In this document: positions 7,063 to 18,647 of the stretch, piece by piece
Layout: each line of letters begins with the position of its first letter
Numbering within the stretch: position 1 is the first letter of the stretch
Source of the DNA: Parcubacteria bacterium OLB19
GTDB lineage: Bacteria; Patescibacteriota; Minisyncoccia; Phycocordibacterales; UBA918
NCBI GenBank assembly: GCA_001567365.1
Contig: JZEL01000014.1
Location: 1 to 43,247 of the forward strand
DNA length: 43,247 bases
Direction: 5' to 3'
Translations under genes and position numbers: made by a program
Notes under the pieces: generated by a model
Database searches by the model: none
The model's input: the letters and a program-made list of their open reading frames with translations, nothing else
Told to the model about the DNA's origin: nothing

Positions 7063-7593
7063 ATGAGTCGATTAGGAAAACAACCAGTAACCATTCCAGC
7101 CGGTGTCACAATTACATGTGATGGTGGATTACTAAAGGTAACCGGACCAAAGGGTACTCTAGAAAAACCAGTGCGAGCTGACGTAAATATTGTTATTGAA
7201 GGCAATAGCGTTGTTCTAACACCAAACGAAACTGTAAATGCTCCAGCTTTATGGGGTACTTACGCCGCTCATGTTCGTAACATGATTAAAGGTGTAACTG
7301 AAGGTTTTACCAAAATTCTTGAAATTGAAGGAGTTGGTTACCGTGCTGAGGTGAAAGGTAATCAGATTGTTCTCAGTATGGGATATTCACATCCAGTACC
7401 ACTAGAAATTCCAGCTGGTATTAATGTGTTGGTAGAGAAGAGTGTAGTTACTCTAAGTGGTATTGATAAAGAACTTTTGGGTCAGTTTGCAGCTAATGTA
7501 CGAAAAGTACGTAAGCCAGAACCATACAAAGGTAAAGGTATTCGTTATCGAGGAGAGTTTATTATTCGTAAACAAGGTAAGAAGGCTGCGTAA
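7063..7593 (+). CDS. rplF: Ribosomal protein uL6
   Basis: 176 residues from the ATG at 7063 (MSRLGKQPVTIPAGV); the frame is open upstream but those residues lie over rpsH. Two repeated domains are visible, with VTGPKGTL in the first and the end KPEPYKGKGIRYRGEFIIRK in the second. It follows rpsH by 4 nt. Confidence 0.96.
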   Translation: MSRLGKQPVTIPAGVTITCDGGLLKVTGPKGTLEKPVRADVNIVIEGNSVVLTPNETVNAPALWGTYAAHVRNMIKGVTEGFTKILEIEGVGYRAEVKGNQIVLSMGYSHPVPLEIPAGINVLVEKSVVTLSGIDKELLGQFAANVRKVRKPEPYKGKGIRYRGEFIIRKQGKKAA

Positions 7594-7614
7594 GCCCGTA
7601 ATGCGATTTGAGCT

Positions 7615-7965
7615 ATGGAAAAAACACAGTACAAAACAAGCAAGCGAGTATCTCGCCATAATCGGATTAGGGCTAAGGTGTCGGGTACAGCAGAACGTCC
7701 ACGCCTAGCCATCTTCCGAAGTAACCGTTTCATCTATGCCCAGTTAATAGATGATGTTGCGGGTAAAACACTAGCCGCTTCTGATTCACGAAAAGTAGAA
7801 GGTAAAACTTTAACTGAACGTGCTGGAGCTGTTGGTGCAGATATTGCCAGTAAGGCAAAAGCTATCGGTGTGAATACAGTAGTATTTGACCGTGGTGGTT
7901 TTCGTTATCAAGGTGCAGTAGCGTCACTAGCTGATAGTGCACGTACTCAAGGCTTGGTATTCTAA
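7615..7965 (+). CDS. rplR: Ribosomal protein uL18
   Basis: 5S rRNA-binding protein, 116 residues, full length. Seen: [34 protein letters not shown], and [23 protein letters not shown] small hairpin lies between it and rpsE. Confidence 0.96.
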   Translation: MEKTQYKTSKRVSRHNRIRAKVSGTAERPRLAIFRSNRFIYAQLIDDVAGKTLAASDSRKVEGKTLTERAGAVGADIASKAKAIGVNTVVFDRGGFRYQGAVASLADSARTQGLVF

Positions 7966-7982
7966 GAGGAATTAATAAACAA

Positions 7983-8002
7983 AAATCAGTAAACGCTGAT
8001 TT
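7983..8002 (+). promoter_or_regulatory. Small hairpin between rplR and rpsE
   Basis: AAATCAG (7983-7989) pairs with CTGATTT (7996-8002), loop TAAACG. No T-run follows, so it is not a standard terminator; it may be a processing or translational control element. Confidence 0.35.
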
Positions 8003-8018
8003 ATAAAAGAAAAACATA

Positions 8019-8629
8019 ATGTCAGAAACAAAACAGCAGGAAGCTACAACTGGCGTAGAGCCAGAGCTTGAGGTGACAGAAACCTCTACCGATGCACCAG
8101 CTGTCGATAGTTCAGATAAAACTGAACGCGGTCGACGAGGTGATAAACGTAATCAACGTCGTCCACGCCGTGGAGCCGGTCGTCCAGAACGTGTTCGTCC
8201 AGAATTTGAACAAAAATTATTAGCATCCGTCGTGTAACTCGTGTTATGGCTGGTGGTCGTCGTTTCAGTTTTTCTGTAGCGATGGTGATTGGTGATAAGA
8301 AGGGTAAGGTTGGTGTTGGTATTGGAAAAGCTGGAGATACACAGATGGCAATTGATAAAGCCATCCGCGACGCTAAGAAGAATATGATTACTGTACCAAT
8401 GAACAAGGATAGTCATATCCCTCATGATGTACACACTAAGTATTCTTCTAGTGAAGTAATGATTATGCCTGCACCTGGACGTGGTTTGGTAGCAGGATCT
8501 TCAGTTCGTACTGTGTTGGAACATGCCGGTGTGAAAGATGTAACTGCCAAGATCTTCTCCCGCAGTAAGAACAAACTTAATAACGCACGCGCTGCTGTCG
8601 AAGCGCTTAAACTTCTAAGGAAAAATTAG
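8019..8629 (+). CDS. rpsE: Ribosomal protein uS5, frameshifted as read
   Basis: The gene is split into two frames. The first (8019-8237) gives an acidic then Arg-rich N-terminal extension ending RPEFEQKLLASVV; the second supplies IRRVTRVMAGGRRFSFSVAMVIGDKKG and the normal C-terminal part to 8629. The two meet inside the invariant motif around EFEQK..IRRVTRV. Adding one A to the five-A run at 8212-8216 restores EFEQKIISIRRVTRV, which fits the family. In an essential gene this most likely is a sequencing or assembly error in a homopolymer; slippage or a real mutation cannot be excluded. uS5 acts in decoding and mRNA helicase activity at the entry site. No rpmD follows. Confidence 0.93.
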
Positions 8630-8630
8630 T

Positions 8631-9083
8631 ATGCAGTTACATGAACTAAAACCAACCAATCCAAGAAAGACCGCTAAAAGAATCGGTCTTGGTGGTAAGC
8701 GTGGTAAAACTTCTGGTCGTGGAGGTAAGGGTCAAACCGCTCGTACTGGTAACAGTATGCGTCCAGAAATGCGTGACCAAATTAAGAAGTTACCAAAACT
8801 TCGCGGACATGGTAAGAATCGCGCTCGCACTGTAAACAGTGAAAGAGAAGAAGTGGTAGTGGTAAACCTAGCTCGCTTAGAAACTGTCTTTAAGGCTGGC
8901 GACACGGTGTCACCAAAGACATTGGTAGCTAATGGTGTAATTAACACTGTAAGCAAGCGCGCACCTAAAGTTAAGGTTTTGGCTACGGGTGAAATCACAA
9001 AGAAATTAACTATTGAAAACTGTCAAGTTTCAATGACAGCTAAGGAGAAGATCGAAAAAGCTGGTGGAAATGTTACAAAATAG
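8631..9083 (+). CDS. rplO: Ribosomal protein uL15
   Basis: 150 residues. The N-terminus has the Gly/Lys-rich stretch RIGLGGKRGKTSGRGGKGQ and the C-terminal domain VLATGEITKKLTIENCQVS. It begins one base after rpsE. In most bacteria rpmD (uL30) lies between the two; its absence is a hallmark of CPR bacteria. Confidence 0.96.
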   Translation: MQLHELKPTNPRKTAKRIGLGGKRGKTSGRGGKGQTARTGNSMRPEMRDQIKKLPKLRGHGKNRARTVNSEREEVVVVNLARLETVFKAGDTVSPKTLVANGVINTVSKRAPKVKVLATGEITKKLTIENCQVSMTAKEKIEKAGGNVTK

Positions 9084-9098
9084 GTACTATAGTAATGT

Positions 9099-10370
9099 AT
9101 GCAAAAATTTTTCCGCAAACTTACTTTAGTTTTCACCGAACCAGCAATTAGAAATAGAGTTCTATTCATTCTTGGTGCTTTAGTCGTTTTTAGAATGTTA
9201 GCTTCTATTCCAATTCCAGGAGTAGATCAGGCGGTGTTACAACAATTCTTCGCTAATAACCAATTCTTAGGATTGTTGAATATCTTTTCTGGTGGTGGTT
9301 TAGCTAATCTGTCTATAGTAATGCTTGGTGTAGGGCCGTTTATTACGGCAGCCATCATCATGCAACTTATGACAGTGATGTCAGCACGAGTGAAGAGTCT
9401 ATACAATGAAGAGGGTGAGGCCGGCCGAGCTAAATTTACACAATACAGTCGTCTTTTGACACTGCCATTGGCTGTTTTGCAAGGATTCGGTTTCCTAACT
9501 TTGCTTCAAAGTCAGGGTGTTATCACTGGATTATCAACTTTTGATTTTATCGTAAACGTAATCTTGGTGGTAGCAGGTTCTATGCTACTAATGTGGATCG
9601 GTGAATTAATTACTGAATATGGTATTGGTAATGGTGTGTCTATTATTATCTTCGCCGGTATTGTGGCGACATTACCATCAACTGTCAGTCAACTAGCTTT
9701 CACTTTCGATCCTTCTCAGTTACCGTTGTATATTGGTTTTGGTTTTGTGGCTCTCTTTATCATTTACGCGGTAGTGTTTATGACCGAGGCTGAGCGTCCA
9801 GTTCCAATTACTTATGCAAAACAGAGTCGGGGAGGGGTGACTTATGGTGGTAGTGATTCGTATTTACCACTTCGCCTTAATCAGGCTGGTGTGATTCCAA
9901 TTATCTTCGCTCTTTCTATCTTGCTTTTCCCACAGATGGTGTTAAATATTCTTTCCGCCTTCAATCTATCTTGGGTGGCAGGGGCTAATGATACTGTGAC
10001 GGCAATTCTAAATAATCAATTTATTTACGGTGCCATCTACTTTATCTTGGTGTTCTTGTTTACATTCTTCTATACAGCTGTGACTTTTGATCCGGAAAAT
10101 GTGGCAAAGAATCTACAAAGAAACGGAGCTTTTATCCCAGGTATTCGTCCAGGAAACCACACTTCAGAATATCTTGGTAACTTAATCACTAGACTAACTT
10201 TGGTTGGTGCTATCTTCCTTGGTTTTGTAGCTGTGTTACCGATTGGTATGCAAATGGCTACTGGTATTGCTGCTTTGGCGATTGGTGGTACCGCCGTGTT
10301 GATTGTGGTGCAAGTGGTCTTAGATTTGATACGTAGACTTGATGCACAAGTGTCGATGCGAGAGTATTAA
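9099..10370 (+). CDS. secY: Protein translocase subunit SecY
   Basis: Membrane channel of the Sec pathway, 423 residues with about ten transmembrane helices. Seen: FRMLASIPIPGVD near TM1, the plug region GGGLANLSIVMLGVGPFITA, VYMTEAERPVPI-type loop (here VFMTEAERPVPITYAKQ), SYLPLRLNQAGVIPIIFA and the C-terminal QVVLDLIRRLDAQVSMREY. It closes the second ribosomal block as in the spc operon. adk and map, which often follow secY, are found at 18045-19418 instead. Exported proteins of this window depend on it. Confidence 0.97.
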   Translation: MQKFFRKLTLVFTEPAIRNRVLFILGALVVFRMLASIPIPGVDQAVLQQFFANNQFLGLLNIFSGGGLANLSIVMLGVGPFITAAIIMQLMTVMSARVKSLYNEEGEAGRAKFTQYSRLLTLPLAVLQGFGFLTLLQSQGVITGLSTFDFIVNVILVVAGSMLLMWIGELITEYGIGNGVSIIIFAGIVATLPSTVSQLAFTFDPSQLPLYIGFGFVALFIIYAVVFMTEAERPVPITYAKQSRGGVTYGGSDSYLPLRLNQAGVIPIIFALSILLFPQMVLNILSAFNLSWVAGANDTVTAILNNQFIYGAIYFILVFLFTFFYTAVTFDPENVAKNLQRNGAFIPGIRPGNHTSEYLGNLITRLTLVGAIFLGFVAVLPIGMQMATGIAALAIGGTAVLIVVQVVLDLIRRLDAQVSMREY

Positions 10371-10373
10371 AAT

Positions 10374-10434
10374 CGTTAAAAAATGCAAAATAAAAACCGG
10401 TTATTAACCGGTTTTTATTTTGCATTTTTTAACG
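10374..10434 (+). terminator. Perfect 29-bp terminator hairpin after secY
   Basis: 10374-10402 and 10406-10434 are exact reverse complements around a 3-nt loop (ATT). The core is ACCGGTT/AACCGGT with long A/T arms. It can terminate on both strands. Confidence 0.95.
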
Positions 10435-10447
10435 TTTATGATAGTAT
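10420..10447 (+). promoter_or_regulatory. Possible promoter of the atp operon
   Basis: TTGCAT (10420-10425), 16-nt spacer, TAGTAT (10442-10447). The -35 would lie in the 3' arm of the secY terminator. The match is moderate. Confidence 0.35.
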
Positions 10448-10507
10448 CCGGCTGGCACTGAAATTTTACTATTAAATCAGTAGAATCTTTAGTGGATTGT
10501 AATTTTT

Positions 10508-11281
10508 ATGGATTTTATAAATATCGCTCATGCGACCGAAGAGGTTTCTAGTCTCTCTTTGCAGTTAAACCCTTACATACTGGGTTATTTGGGTGAGCTT
10601 CCAATTACATCCACTCTCCTTACAGCTTGGCTGTCCATCATCATTCTAATTATATTAGCCCTAATTATTAGATATAAAATATCATTAATACCAAACAAAT
10701 TACAAAGCGTTGCAGAAATGCTTATTGGTGGCGCCTATGACTACACTAAAGAAATTCTTGGTACAAAAGAGCATGCTGATCGTTACTTCCCAATATTAAT
10801 CACCATTTTTATATTTGTGTTGGCTGTAAATTGGATTGGGGTACTTCCAGGGGTTGGCGCCTTTGGTTTTTATGACAGTAATGATCATCTAACCCCGTTA
10901 TTTTATCCTTCGGCAACTGATTTGAATATAACTATCGGCTTAACTATCGTGGCTTTTTTAACTATTGAAGTAGCTGGTATTGTAAGTTTGGGGTTATGGA
11001 AATATGGTAGTAAATTTATTAATTTTAAATCGCCACTAAGTTTTGCAATTGGTATTATGGAACTTATTAGTGTTTTGGCTAGATTAGTATCTTTCTCTTT
11101 CCGTCTGTTCGGTAATATTTTTGCTGGTAAAACTTTAATTTTAATAGCTATATTTTTTGTACCTTACATAGTGCCGATACCGATTTATGCTTATGAGATA
11201 TTTGTAGGTATTATCCAAGCGGGCATCTTTGCGGTTTTAACTCTTTTCTTCATCAAATTGGCTCATGAAGCACCACATTAA
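10508..11281 (+). CDS. atpB: ATP synthase Fo subunit a
   Basis: Proton-channel subunit, 257 residues, with five to six membrane helices. The key helix contains ARLVSFSFRLFGNIFAGKTL with the essential Arg and the typical RLFGN, and the last helices GIIQAGIFAVLTLFFIKLAHE. It is the first gene of an eight-gene operon in classic order; no atpI precedes it. The ATG has no SD. Confidence 0.95.
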   Translation: MDFINIAHATEEVSSLSLQLNPYILGYLGELPITSTLLTAWLSIIILIILALIIRYKISLIPNKLQSVAEMLIGGAYDYTKEILGTKEHADRYFPILITIFIFVLAVNWIGVLPGVGAFGFYDSNDHLTPLFYPSATDLNITIGLTIVAFLTIEVAGIVSLGLWKYGSKFINFKSPLSFAIGIMELISVLARLVSFSFRLFGNIFAGKTLILIAIFFVPYIVPIPIYAYEIFVGIIQAGIFAVLTLFFIKLAHEAPH

Positions 11282-11288
11282 AATTTAG

Positions 11289-11331
11289 TAGATAAGAACG
11301 AGCCTGCAGAATGTTGGTTCGCGTTTGTCTA
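11289..11331 (+). promoter_or_regulatory. Intercistronic hairpin between atpB and atpE
   Basis: 11289-11304 pairs with 11316-11331 (16-bp stem, two mismatches and three G-T pairs). A direct repeat TAAGAACG occurs at 11293 and 11333. The atpB-atpE gap is 131 nt, by far the largest in the operon, and the c subunit is needed in many copies, so a stabilising or translation-enhancing role is plausible. Confidence 0.4.
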
Positions 11332-11406
11332 TTAAGAACGAAATGTAAATTAGTCGAAATGACTGAAAATTCTACAATTTTTATTCAATTTAAAATAATC
11401 AAATAA

Positions 11407-11679
<273 letters not shown>

Positions 11680-11716
11680 TTATTCAATTTAATCGCCTTT
11701 AATTAATCTAATTTCT

Positions 11717-12163
11717 ATGGAGCAAATGATCGAAGCTTTTGGTATCGACACCCGTCTGATTTTTGTACAAATCTTGAATTTTGGTTTGTTGGTTTTAGTG
11801 CTTACTTATCTACTCTACAAACCAATTTTGAATATCCTAAACGAAAGACAAGAAAAAATCTTGAAGGGTATAAATGATGCTAAAGAGGCGGAAATGATAA
11901 GGCGACAAGTAGAAGAGGACAGAAATAGAATTATTGGTGAAGCGAATAAAGAAGCAGGAATAATAGTGTTGCGAGCCAAAGACCATGCTAAGGAGAAAGC
12001 CGAACGTATTATTGATGAGGCTGGGATTCAGGTCGAGAAGATGCTTAGTGAGGCACTTATTCATGGGGATGAATTAAAGGCTAAAGCTCTACGCGAAGCG
12101 GAAGCAGAAATTAGTAAATTGGCTATTTTAATGGCAGAAAAAATTCTAAAAGAAAGAGGCTAA
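11717..12163 (+). CDS. atpF: ATP synthase Fo subunit b
   Basis: Peripheral stalk subunit, 148 residues: one N-terminal membrane helix (about 13-33, LIFVQILNFGLLVLVLTYLL), then a long charged helix forming a coiled coil. KPILNILNERQEKI right after the membrane helix is typical. It precedes atpH by 4 nt. Confidence 0.93.
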   Translation: MEQMIEAFGIDTRLIFVQILNFGLLVLVLTYLLYKPILNILNERQEKILKGINDAKEAEMIRRQVEEDRNRIIGEANKEAGIIVLRAKDHAKEKAERIIDEAGIQVEKMLSEALIHGDELKAKALREAEAEISKLAILMAEKILKERG

Positions 12164-12167
12164 TAAT

Positions 12168-12557
12168 ATGAAAAGAGATTATGTGTTAGCCTTTTTGGCA
12201 TTGATAGAGGATGAAATACCGATAGAGACAGCCTTGTTGGGTTTGAAGATTGTTTTAAAGAAAAGACGACACCAAAAATTATTATTACCAATATTACGTC
12301 AAGTTTTGCTTATTTTGGGTACAAAAAAGGGGGCTGATGAAGCACAGGTAATAATGGTAGATAAAAACACCAGCGATAATCTAGCTAAAGAAATAAAATC
12401 AGCTCTGTTGAAGCTAGGAGTTCATGAAGATACTACAATTAAAGAGAAGTTTGATCAGACTCTGATCGGTGGCTTTGTGGCAACATATAATTATCGAGAG
12501 TATGACTACAGTTATAAGCGAATCTTAAAATCATTACACGAGTCCATTACCGTCTAA
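12168..12557 (+). CDS. atpH: ATP synthase F1 subunit delta, short
   Basis: Identified mostly by position between atpF and atpA and by the C-terminal pattern [29 protein letters not shown], which matches the delta end (IGG-x-x-x). At 129 residues it is shorter than the usual 175-180: the N-terminal helical domain that binds the alpha subunits is reduced. The sequence is otherwise divergent. A weak GAGG lies before the ATG. Confidence 0.8.
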   Translation: MKRDYVLAFLALIEDEIPIETALLGLKIVLKKRRHQKLLLPILRQVLLILGTKKGADEAQVIMVDKNTSDNLAKEIKSALLKLGVHEDTTIKEKFDQTLIGGFVATYNYREYDYSYKRILKSLHESITV

Positions 12558-12573
12558 ATTTAAAAGCAAGTAT

Positions 12574-14139
12574 ATGAGAAAAGCAATTATCGAAAAAATT
12601 AAGAATGAAATTGAATCCCTGAATGGGGAAGTGAATATCACTGAACTTGGCGTTGTGTCATCTGTTGGTGATGGGGTGGCGGTGGTTGATGGTTTGAATA
12701 CTGCTCAGATGATGGAAATGGTTATTTTTTCTCCTGATGCTGGAGTGTTGCTACAAGATCTTTTAAATTCAGACAAAGCGCTTTATGGATTGGTGTTGAA
12801 TCTAGAGGAAGATTCGGTAAAAATTATGATTTTAGGTAACACTGTTAGTGTCTACGAAGGTATGAGAGTCTATCGTACTAATAAGTTACTTTCTGTATCA
12901 GTTAGTGAGGAAATGTTGGGAAGGGTTGTAGACCCATTAGGAGTAGTAATCGATGGTAAGGGTAAGGTGACCGGAAAAAAAGACATGCTAATTGAGCGTG
13001 TCGCTTACGGTGTGATGGATCGTTCTAGTGTTAATGAACCAATCCATACTGGCATAAAAGCGATTGATTCAATGATTCCAATCGGTCGTGGTCAACGAGA
13101 ATTGATTATTGGTGATAGACAAACAGGAAAAACCACAGTTGCAATTGATACTATAATAAATCAAAAATACGAACCTAAAGAGAAAAGACCTCTATGTATC
13201 TATGTGGCAATCGGACAAAAACGTTCAAAAACAGCTAGTCTAGTGGCTAAGCTAAAAGAAGCAGGAGCTATGGAATACACTATTGTGGTTGCTACTTCAG
13301 CTTCAGATCCATCACCACTTTTGTTTCTAGCTCCTTTTACAGGGGTGGCAATTGGTGAATATTTTATGGAACAAGGTAAGGATGTTTTGGTGGTGTTTGA
13401 TGACTTGTCAAAACACGCCAATGCTTATCGTCAAATGTCTTTACTTCTTCGTCGTCCACCAGGACGAGAAGCTTATCCTGGAGATATTTTTTATCTACAT
13501 TCTCGTTTGTTGGAGCGTTCAGCTAAATTATCTAAAGAATTAGGTGGAGGATCAATCACTGCTTTACCAATTATTGAAACTCAAGAAGGTGATGTGTCAG
13601 CTTATATTCCAACCAATGTAATATCTATTACTGATGGACAGATATTTCTTGAAACTGATCTCTTCAATAAAGGTATTAGGCCAGCGCTTAATGTGGGTAT
13701 TTCTGTCTCTCGAGTGGGATCAGCAGCACAAACCAAAGCTATGAAAAAAGTAGCGGGTAAGATACGTCTTGAACTAGCTCAGTTTCGTGAACTCGAAGCT
13801 TTTATGCAATTTGCTTCAGACTTGGATGAAGATACTAGGATTCGCTTGGAGTCTGGCAGACGTTATGTGGAGTTATTAAAACAACCACAAAATAATCCTA
13901 TGCCATTTTATAAGCAAGTGGTTTCTATTTATGCAGCCAATAATGGTATGTATAAAAATGTTCCTGTTGCTTCAGTTAGGCAGATTGAAGATGAATTTTT
14001 GGCTTTTATTGAAAGAGACAGAAATGATATTTATGAAGATATCGAAAGCGGTCGTGAATTATTTGATGAGGTATTGGAAAAGTTAAATCAAGCTATTGAA
14101 GATTTTAAAAATACTTTAAATGTAGATAATAAATTTTAA
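12574..14139 (+). CDS. atpA: ATP synthase F1 subunit alpha
   Basis: Non-catalytic nucleotide-binding subunit, 521 residues. Walker [10 protein letters not shown] (about 174-182), Walker B region [32 protein letters not shown], and the arginine-finger region [10 protein letters not shown]. Full length. It stands in the usual place between atpH and atpG. Confidence 0.97.
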   Translation: MRKAIIEKIKNEIESLNGEVNITELGVVSSVGDGVAVVDGLNTAQMMEMVIFSPDAGVLLQDLLNSDKALYGLVLNLEEDSVKIMILGNTVSVYEGMRVYRTNKLLSVSVSEEMLGRVVDPLGVVIDGKGKVTGKKDMLIERVAYGVMDRSSVNEPIHTGIKAIDSMIPIGRGQRELIIGDRQTGKTTVAIDTIINQKYEPKEKRPLCIYVAIGQKRSKTASLVAKLKEAGAMEYTIVVATSASDPSPLLFLAPFTGVAIGEYFMEQGKDVLVVFDDLSKHANAYRQMSLLLRRPPGREAYPGDIFYLHSRLLERSAKLSKELGGGSITALPIIETQEGDVSAYIPTNVISITDGQIFLETDLFNKGIRPALNVGISVSRVGSAAQTKAMKKVAGKIRLELAQFRELEAFMQFASDLDEDTRIRLESGRRYVELLKQPQNNPMPFYKQVVSIYAANNGMYKNVPVASVRQIEDEFLAFIERDRNDIYEDIESGRELFDEVLEKLNQAIEDFKNTLNVDNKF

Positions 14140-14149
14140 GTGTTAACTT

Positions 14150-16461
<2,312 letters not shown>

Positions 16462-16464
16462 TTT

Positions 16465-16713
16465 ATGGAAAAAAAGTTATTTAAACTCACAGTCGCAAGG
16501 GTAGATCAGTCTATTTTTGTTGGCGAAGTAGTCTCTGCTTTATTGCCTGCAGTTGATGGACCAATGCAACTTTTGGCTAATCATCAAGCCTTAATTTCAC
16601 CTCTTAAAAAGGGGGTAATAAAAATAGAAAAAGAAGGAGGGGTAATAGAAAATATAGAAATAAACAATGGTACTTTAGAGTTTAGTCACAATAACGCCAT
16701 TGTCCTAATTTAA
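16465..16713 (+). CDS. atpC: ATP synthase F1 subunit epsilon, truncated form
   Basis: 82 residues matching only the N-terminal beta-sandwich (LFKLTVARVDQSIFVGEV, GPMQLLANHQALISPL). The C-terminal two-helix domain of the usual 130-140-residue protein, which inhibits ATP hydrolysis and senses ATP, is absent. A terminator follows at once, so this is not a frameshift product. It starts 3 nt after atpD. Confidence 0.93.
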   Translation: MEKKLFKLTVARVDQSIFVGEVVSALLPAVDGPMQLLANHQALISPLKKGVIKIEKEGGVIENIEINNGTLEFSHNNAIVLI

Positions 16714-16737
16714 AAAACTGCCAAATGGCAGTTTTTT
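16712..16737. terminator. Bidirectional terminator after atpC
   Basis: AAAAAACTGCCA (16712-16723) and TGGCAGTTTTTT (16726-16737), perfect 12-bp stem with a 2-nt loop. It separates the convergent atpC and kinase genes and touches the stop of the latter. Confidence 0.9.
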
Positions 16738-17369
16738 TAATACTGATTTTTAAAGGAATACCCAAGAGGGATAGAGCTCCTTACTTGTTTCCAAGTATCA
16801 GTTTTAAGCCATTGACGATAATGGTCGTAGACGGTTAAAGCAACGGTTTGAGGGGTGTGTCTTGAAGTATCGATGACTAAGTCAAAATGTTCAATATTGT
16901 AAGGGTCGACATTGTACATCTCTTTAAAGCGCCGTCTTTCGTTCTCCATACGTTCACGTACTTGCTTGCTGACAGCATCAAGTGAGCTAGCAACTTCACC
17001 ACTTTTCGTGCGCATATTATTACCAACCGCATCCTTGAAAATACGTACCGTAGCCACTTGCATGTCGAGATCCAAATAAACTTTAAATGATTCCGGTAGC
17101 CAATAAAAGCCAAGTCTAGAGTCAATAATGATATCCTTTTTGTTGCGTAAGCTCCGCAAATACTCATCAACTTTAGTATCGAGGGCATGATCGTCGTTGG
17201 CTTTCTCATTATATTCCGCTAAGGTCATACCTTCACGGGCAAGAATATTTCTTACCATATCGCCTGATGAGTATCTGGTGTAACCTAACAATTCCGCTAC
17301 CTTATCCGCCGTTGATGATTTTCCGCTACCGGGCTTACCAGAAATGGTGATGATATGTTTTCTTTCCAT
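16737..17369 (-). CDS. Cytidylate kinase-like P-loop kinase
   Basis: 210 residues. Walker A GKPGSGKSS (about 11-19), YSSGDMVRNILAREGMTLAEYNE and DSRLGFYW fit the archaeal-type (d)CMP kinase group, which is shorter than the E. coli type. The likely reaction is ATP + CMP/dCMP to ADP + CDP/dCDP. The substrate is inferred from family style. TATGCT with an upstream TG lies 6 nt before the ATG, so the mRNA is probably leaderless. It is divergent from gmk. Confidence 0.8.
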   Translation of the reverse strand: MERKHIITISGKPGSGKSSTADKVAELLGYTRYSSGDMVRNILAREGMTLAEYNEKANDDHALDTKVDEYLRSLRNKKDIIIDSRLGFYWLPESFKVYLDLDMQVATVRIFKDAVGNNMRTKSGEVASSLDAVSKQVRERMENERRRFKEMYNVDPYNIEHFDLVIDTSRHTPQTVALTVYDHYRQWLKTDTWKQVRSSIPLGYSFKNQY

Positions 17370-17432
17370 GACAGTAGCATATCATAAAATCAGTTGCGAA
17401 TGAGGCTAAAAAACTGGTACTCTCGGTGGGTC

Positions 17433-18029
17433 ATGCTAGACAATATCAAAGGCCATGTTCTCATTGTTATGGCGCCAATGGGAAGCGGAAAAGGAACTCT
17501 AATCAGAGAGGCTTTAACAGTTTTTCCTGATTTGTATGAGACAGTTTCCTGTACTACTAGGGAGCCACGTCCGGGTGAGATAAATGGTAAAGATTACTAC
17601 TTTATCAATGAAGAAGAATTCACTAAAAAAGTAGAAGGTGGTGAGTTCTTGGAGTGGGCAATTTTTGGTAAAAACCGCTACGGTACTCTAAAGAGTGAAA
17701 TTATCGCTCGTCTTGAGGAGGGTAAAATTGTTATTGCTGAAATTGATGTGCAGGGGGTGGAACAGTTACATAGACTGATTCCTAAAGAGCATATTACAAC
17801 AGTATTTATTGATGCTGGTGGTTGGGAGGTTCTTAGGGCGCGCGCCCTTCTGCGCGCGCCAATGAGCGAAGAGGAGTTGTCTGCTCGTTATGAACGATAT
17901 CTGGTAGAGGTTGCTTCAAAAGATATTGCTGATATTATAATCGATAATTCGGCCAATGATTTCACTCCTGCCAAAAACGAATTTTGTCGTTTGATTGAGT
18001 CTTTAAAGAACCGAGTTTACACAGAGTAA
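17433..18029 (+). CDS. gmk: Guanylate kinase
   Basis: Phosphorylates GMP with ATP. 198 residues from ATG 17433 (MLDNIKGHVLIVMAPMGSGK); open frame upstream to 17394 adds a Trp/Arg-rich stretch that lacks family support. Walker A MGSGKGT, then SCTTREPRPGEINGKDYYF, the GMP-binding region, and FLEWAIFGKNRYGT. A GC-only 9-bp inverted repeat (17837-17845/17852-17860) falls in the codons for LRARALLRAP, odd in such AT-rich DNA. First of a gmk-adk-map run. Confidence 0.93.
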   Translation: MLDNIKGHVLIVMAPMGSGKGTLIREALTVFPDLYETVSCTTREPRPGEINGKDYYFINEEEFTKKVEGGEFLEWAIFGKNRYGTLKSEIIARLEEGKIVIAEIDVQGVEQLHRLIPKEHITTVFIDAGGWEVLRARALLRAPMSEEELSARYERYLVEVASKDIADIIIDNSANDFTPAKNEFCRLIESLKNRVYTE

Positions 18030-18044
18030 TTTTAATATTTTTTT

Positions 18045-18641
18045 ATGGAAGCATTAACCGTTATTTTTATTGGTCCGCAAGGTAGTGGCAAGGGGACGCA
18101 AATTGATAAAGTAAGATCTATCATTTCACAGCTTGATAATGAAAGAAAATTACTAGAAATCCAAACTGGTCGCTTGTTTCGCGCCATGACGGCTAGAGCT
18201 GACACTTTCGCTAAAAGCAAAGTCACAAATACTTTGTCTCAGGGTATTTTGCAACCGGATTTTCTAACTTTTGTTTTGTGGGGTCAAGAAATGTTAAATG
18301 AACTTGATCCGAGTAGTCATTTATTGATTGACGGATTTCCACGTACTGTATCGCAAGCTCAGGTTCTCGATGGCGCTTTTACTTTCTTTGAACGTTCACT
18401 TATTCAGGTGATAAATCTCGATACACCAGAAGAGATTGTGCGAGAGAGAATGTTGGGAAGAGCCCGGGCTGATGATACTCCAGAATCAATTGAGAATCGC
18501 TTACGTTGGTATCGCGAAGATACTTTGCCCGTCCTAGAATATTATCGACAAAAGGATAATGTATTAGTTCACGATATTGATGGTAGTAGTTCTATAGAGT
18601 CTGTCCATGAGCAGATTTTGACTGCCCTCAAGCTAAAATAA
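18045..18641 (+). CDS. adk: Adenylate kinase
   Basis: Interconverts ATP + AMP and 2 ADP. 198 residues with GPQGSGKGT (about 10-18), QTGRLFRAM, DGFPRTVSQAQVLD and the lid-side Arg motifs RMLGRARADDTPESIENRLRWY. The lid is short and has no zinc Cys. It lies 15 nt after gmk and 6 nt before map; in many bacteria adk-map follow secY, here they have moved. Confidence 0.93.
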   Translation: MEALTVIFIGPQGSGKGTQIDKVRSIISQLDNERKLLEIQTGRLFRAMTARADTFAKSKVTNTLSQGILQPDFLTFVLWGQEMLNELDPSSHLLIDGFPRTVSQAQVLDGAFTFFERSLIQVINLDTPEEIVRERMLGRARADDTPESIENRLRWYREDTLPVLEYYRQKDNVLVHDIDGSSSIESVHEQILTALKLK

Positions 18642-18647
18642 AAATAT

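Noticed and set aside
8200-8225. Programmed -1 frameshift in rpsE
   Set aside because: The site is not an X XXY YYZ heptamer in the right frame and no downstream pseudoknot is evident; a missing A in the run is simpler.
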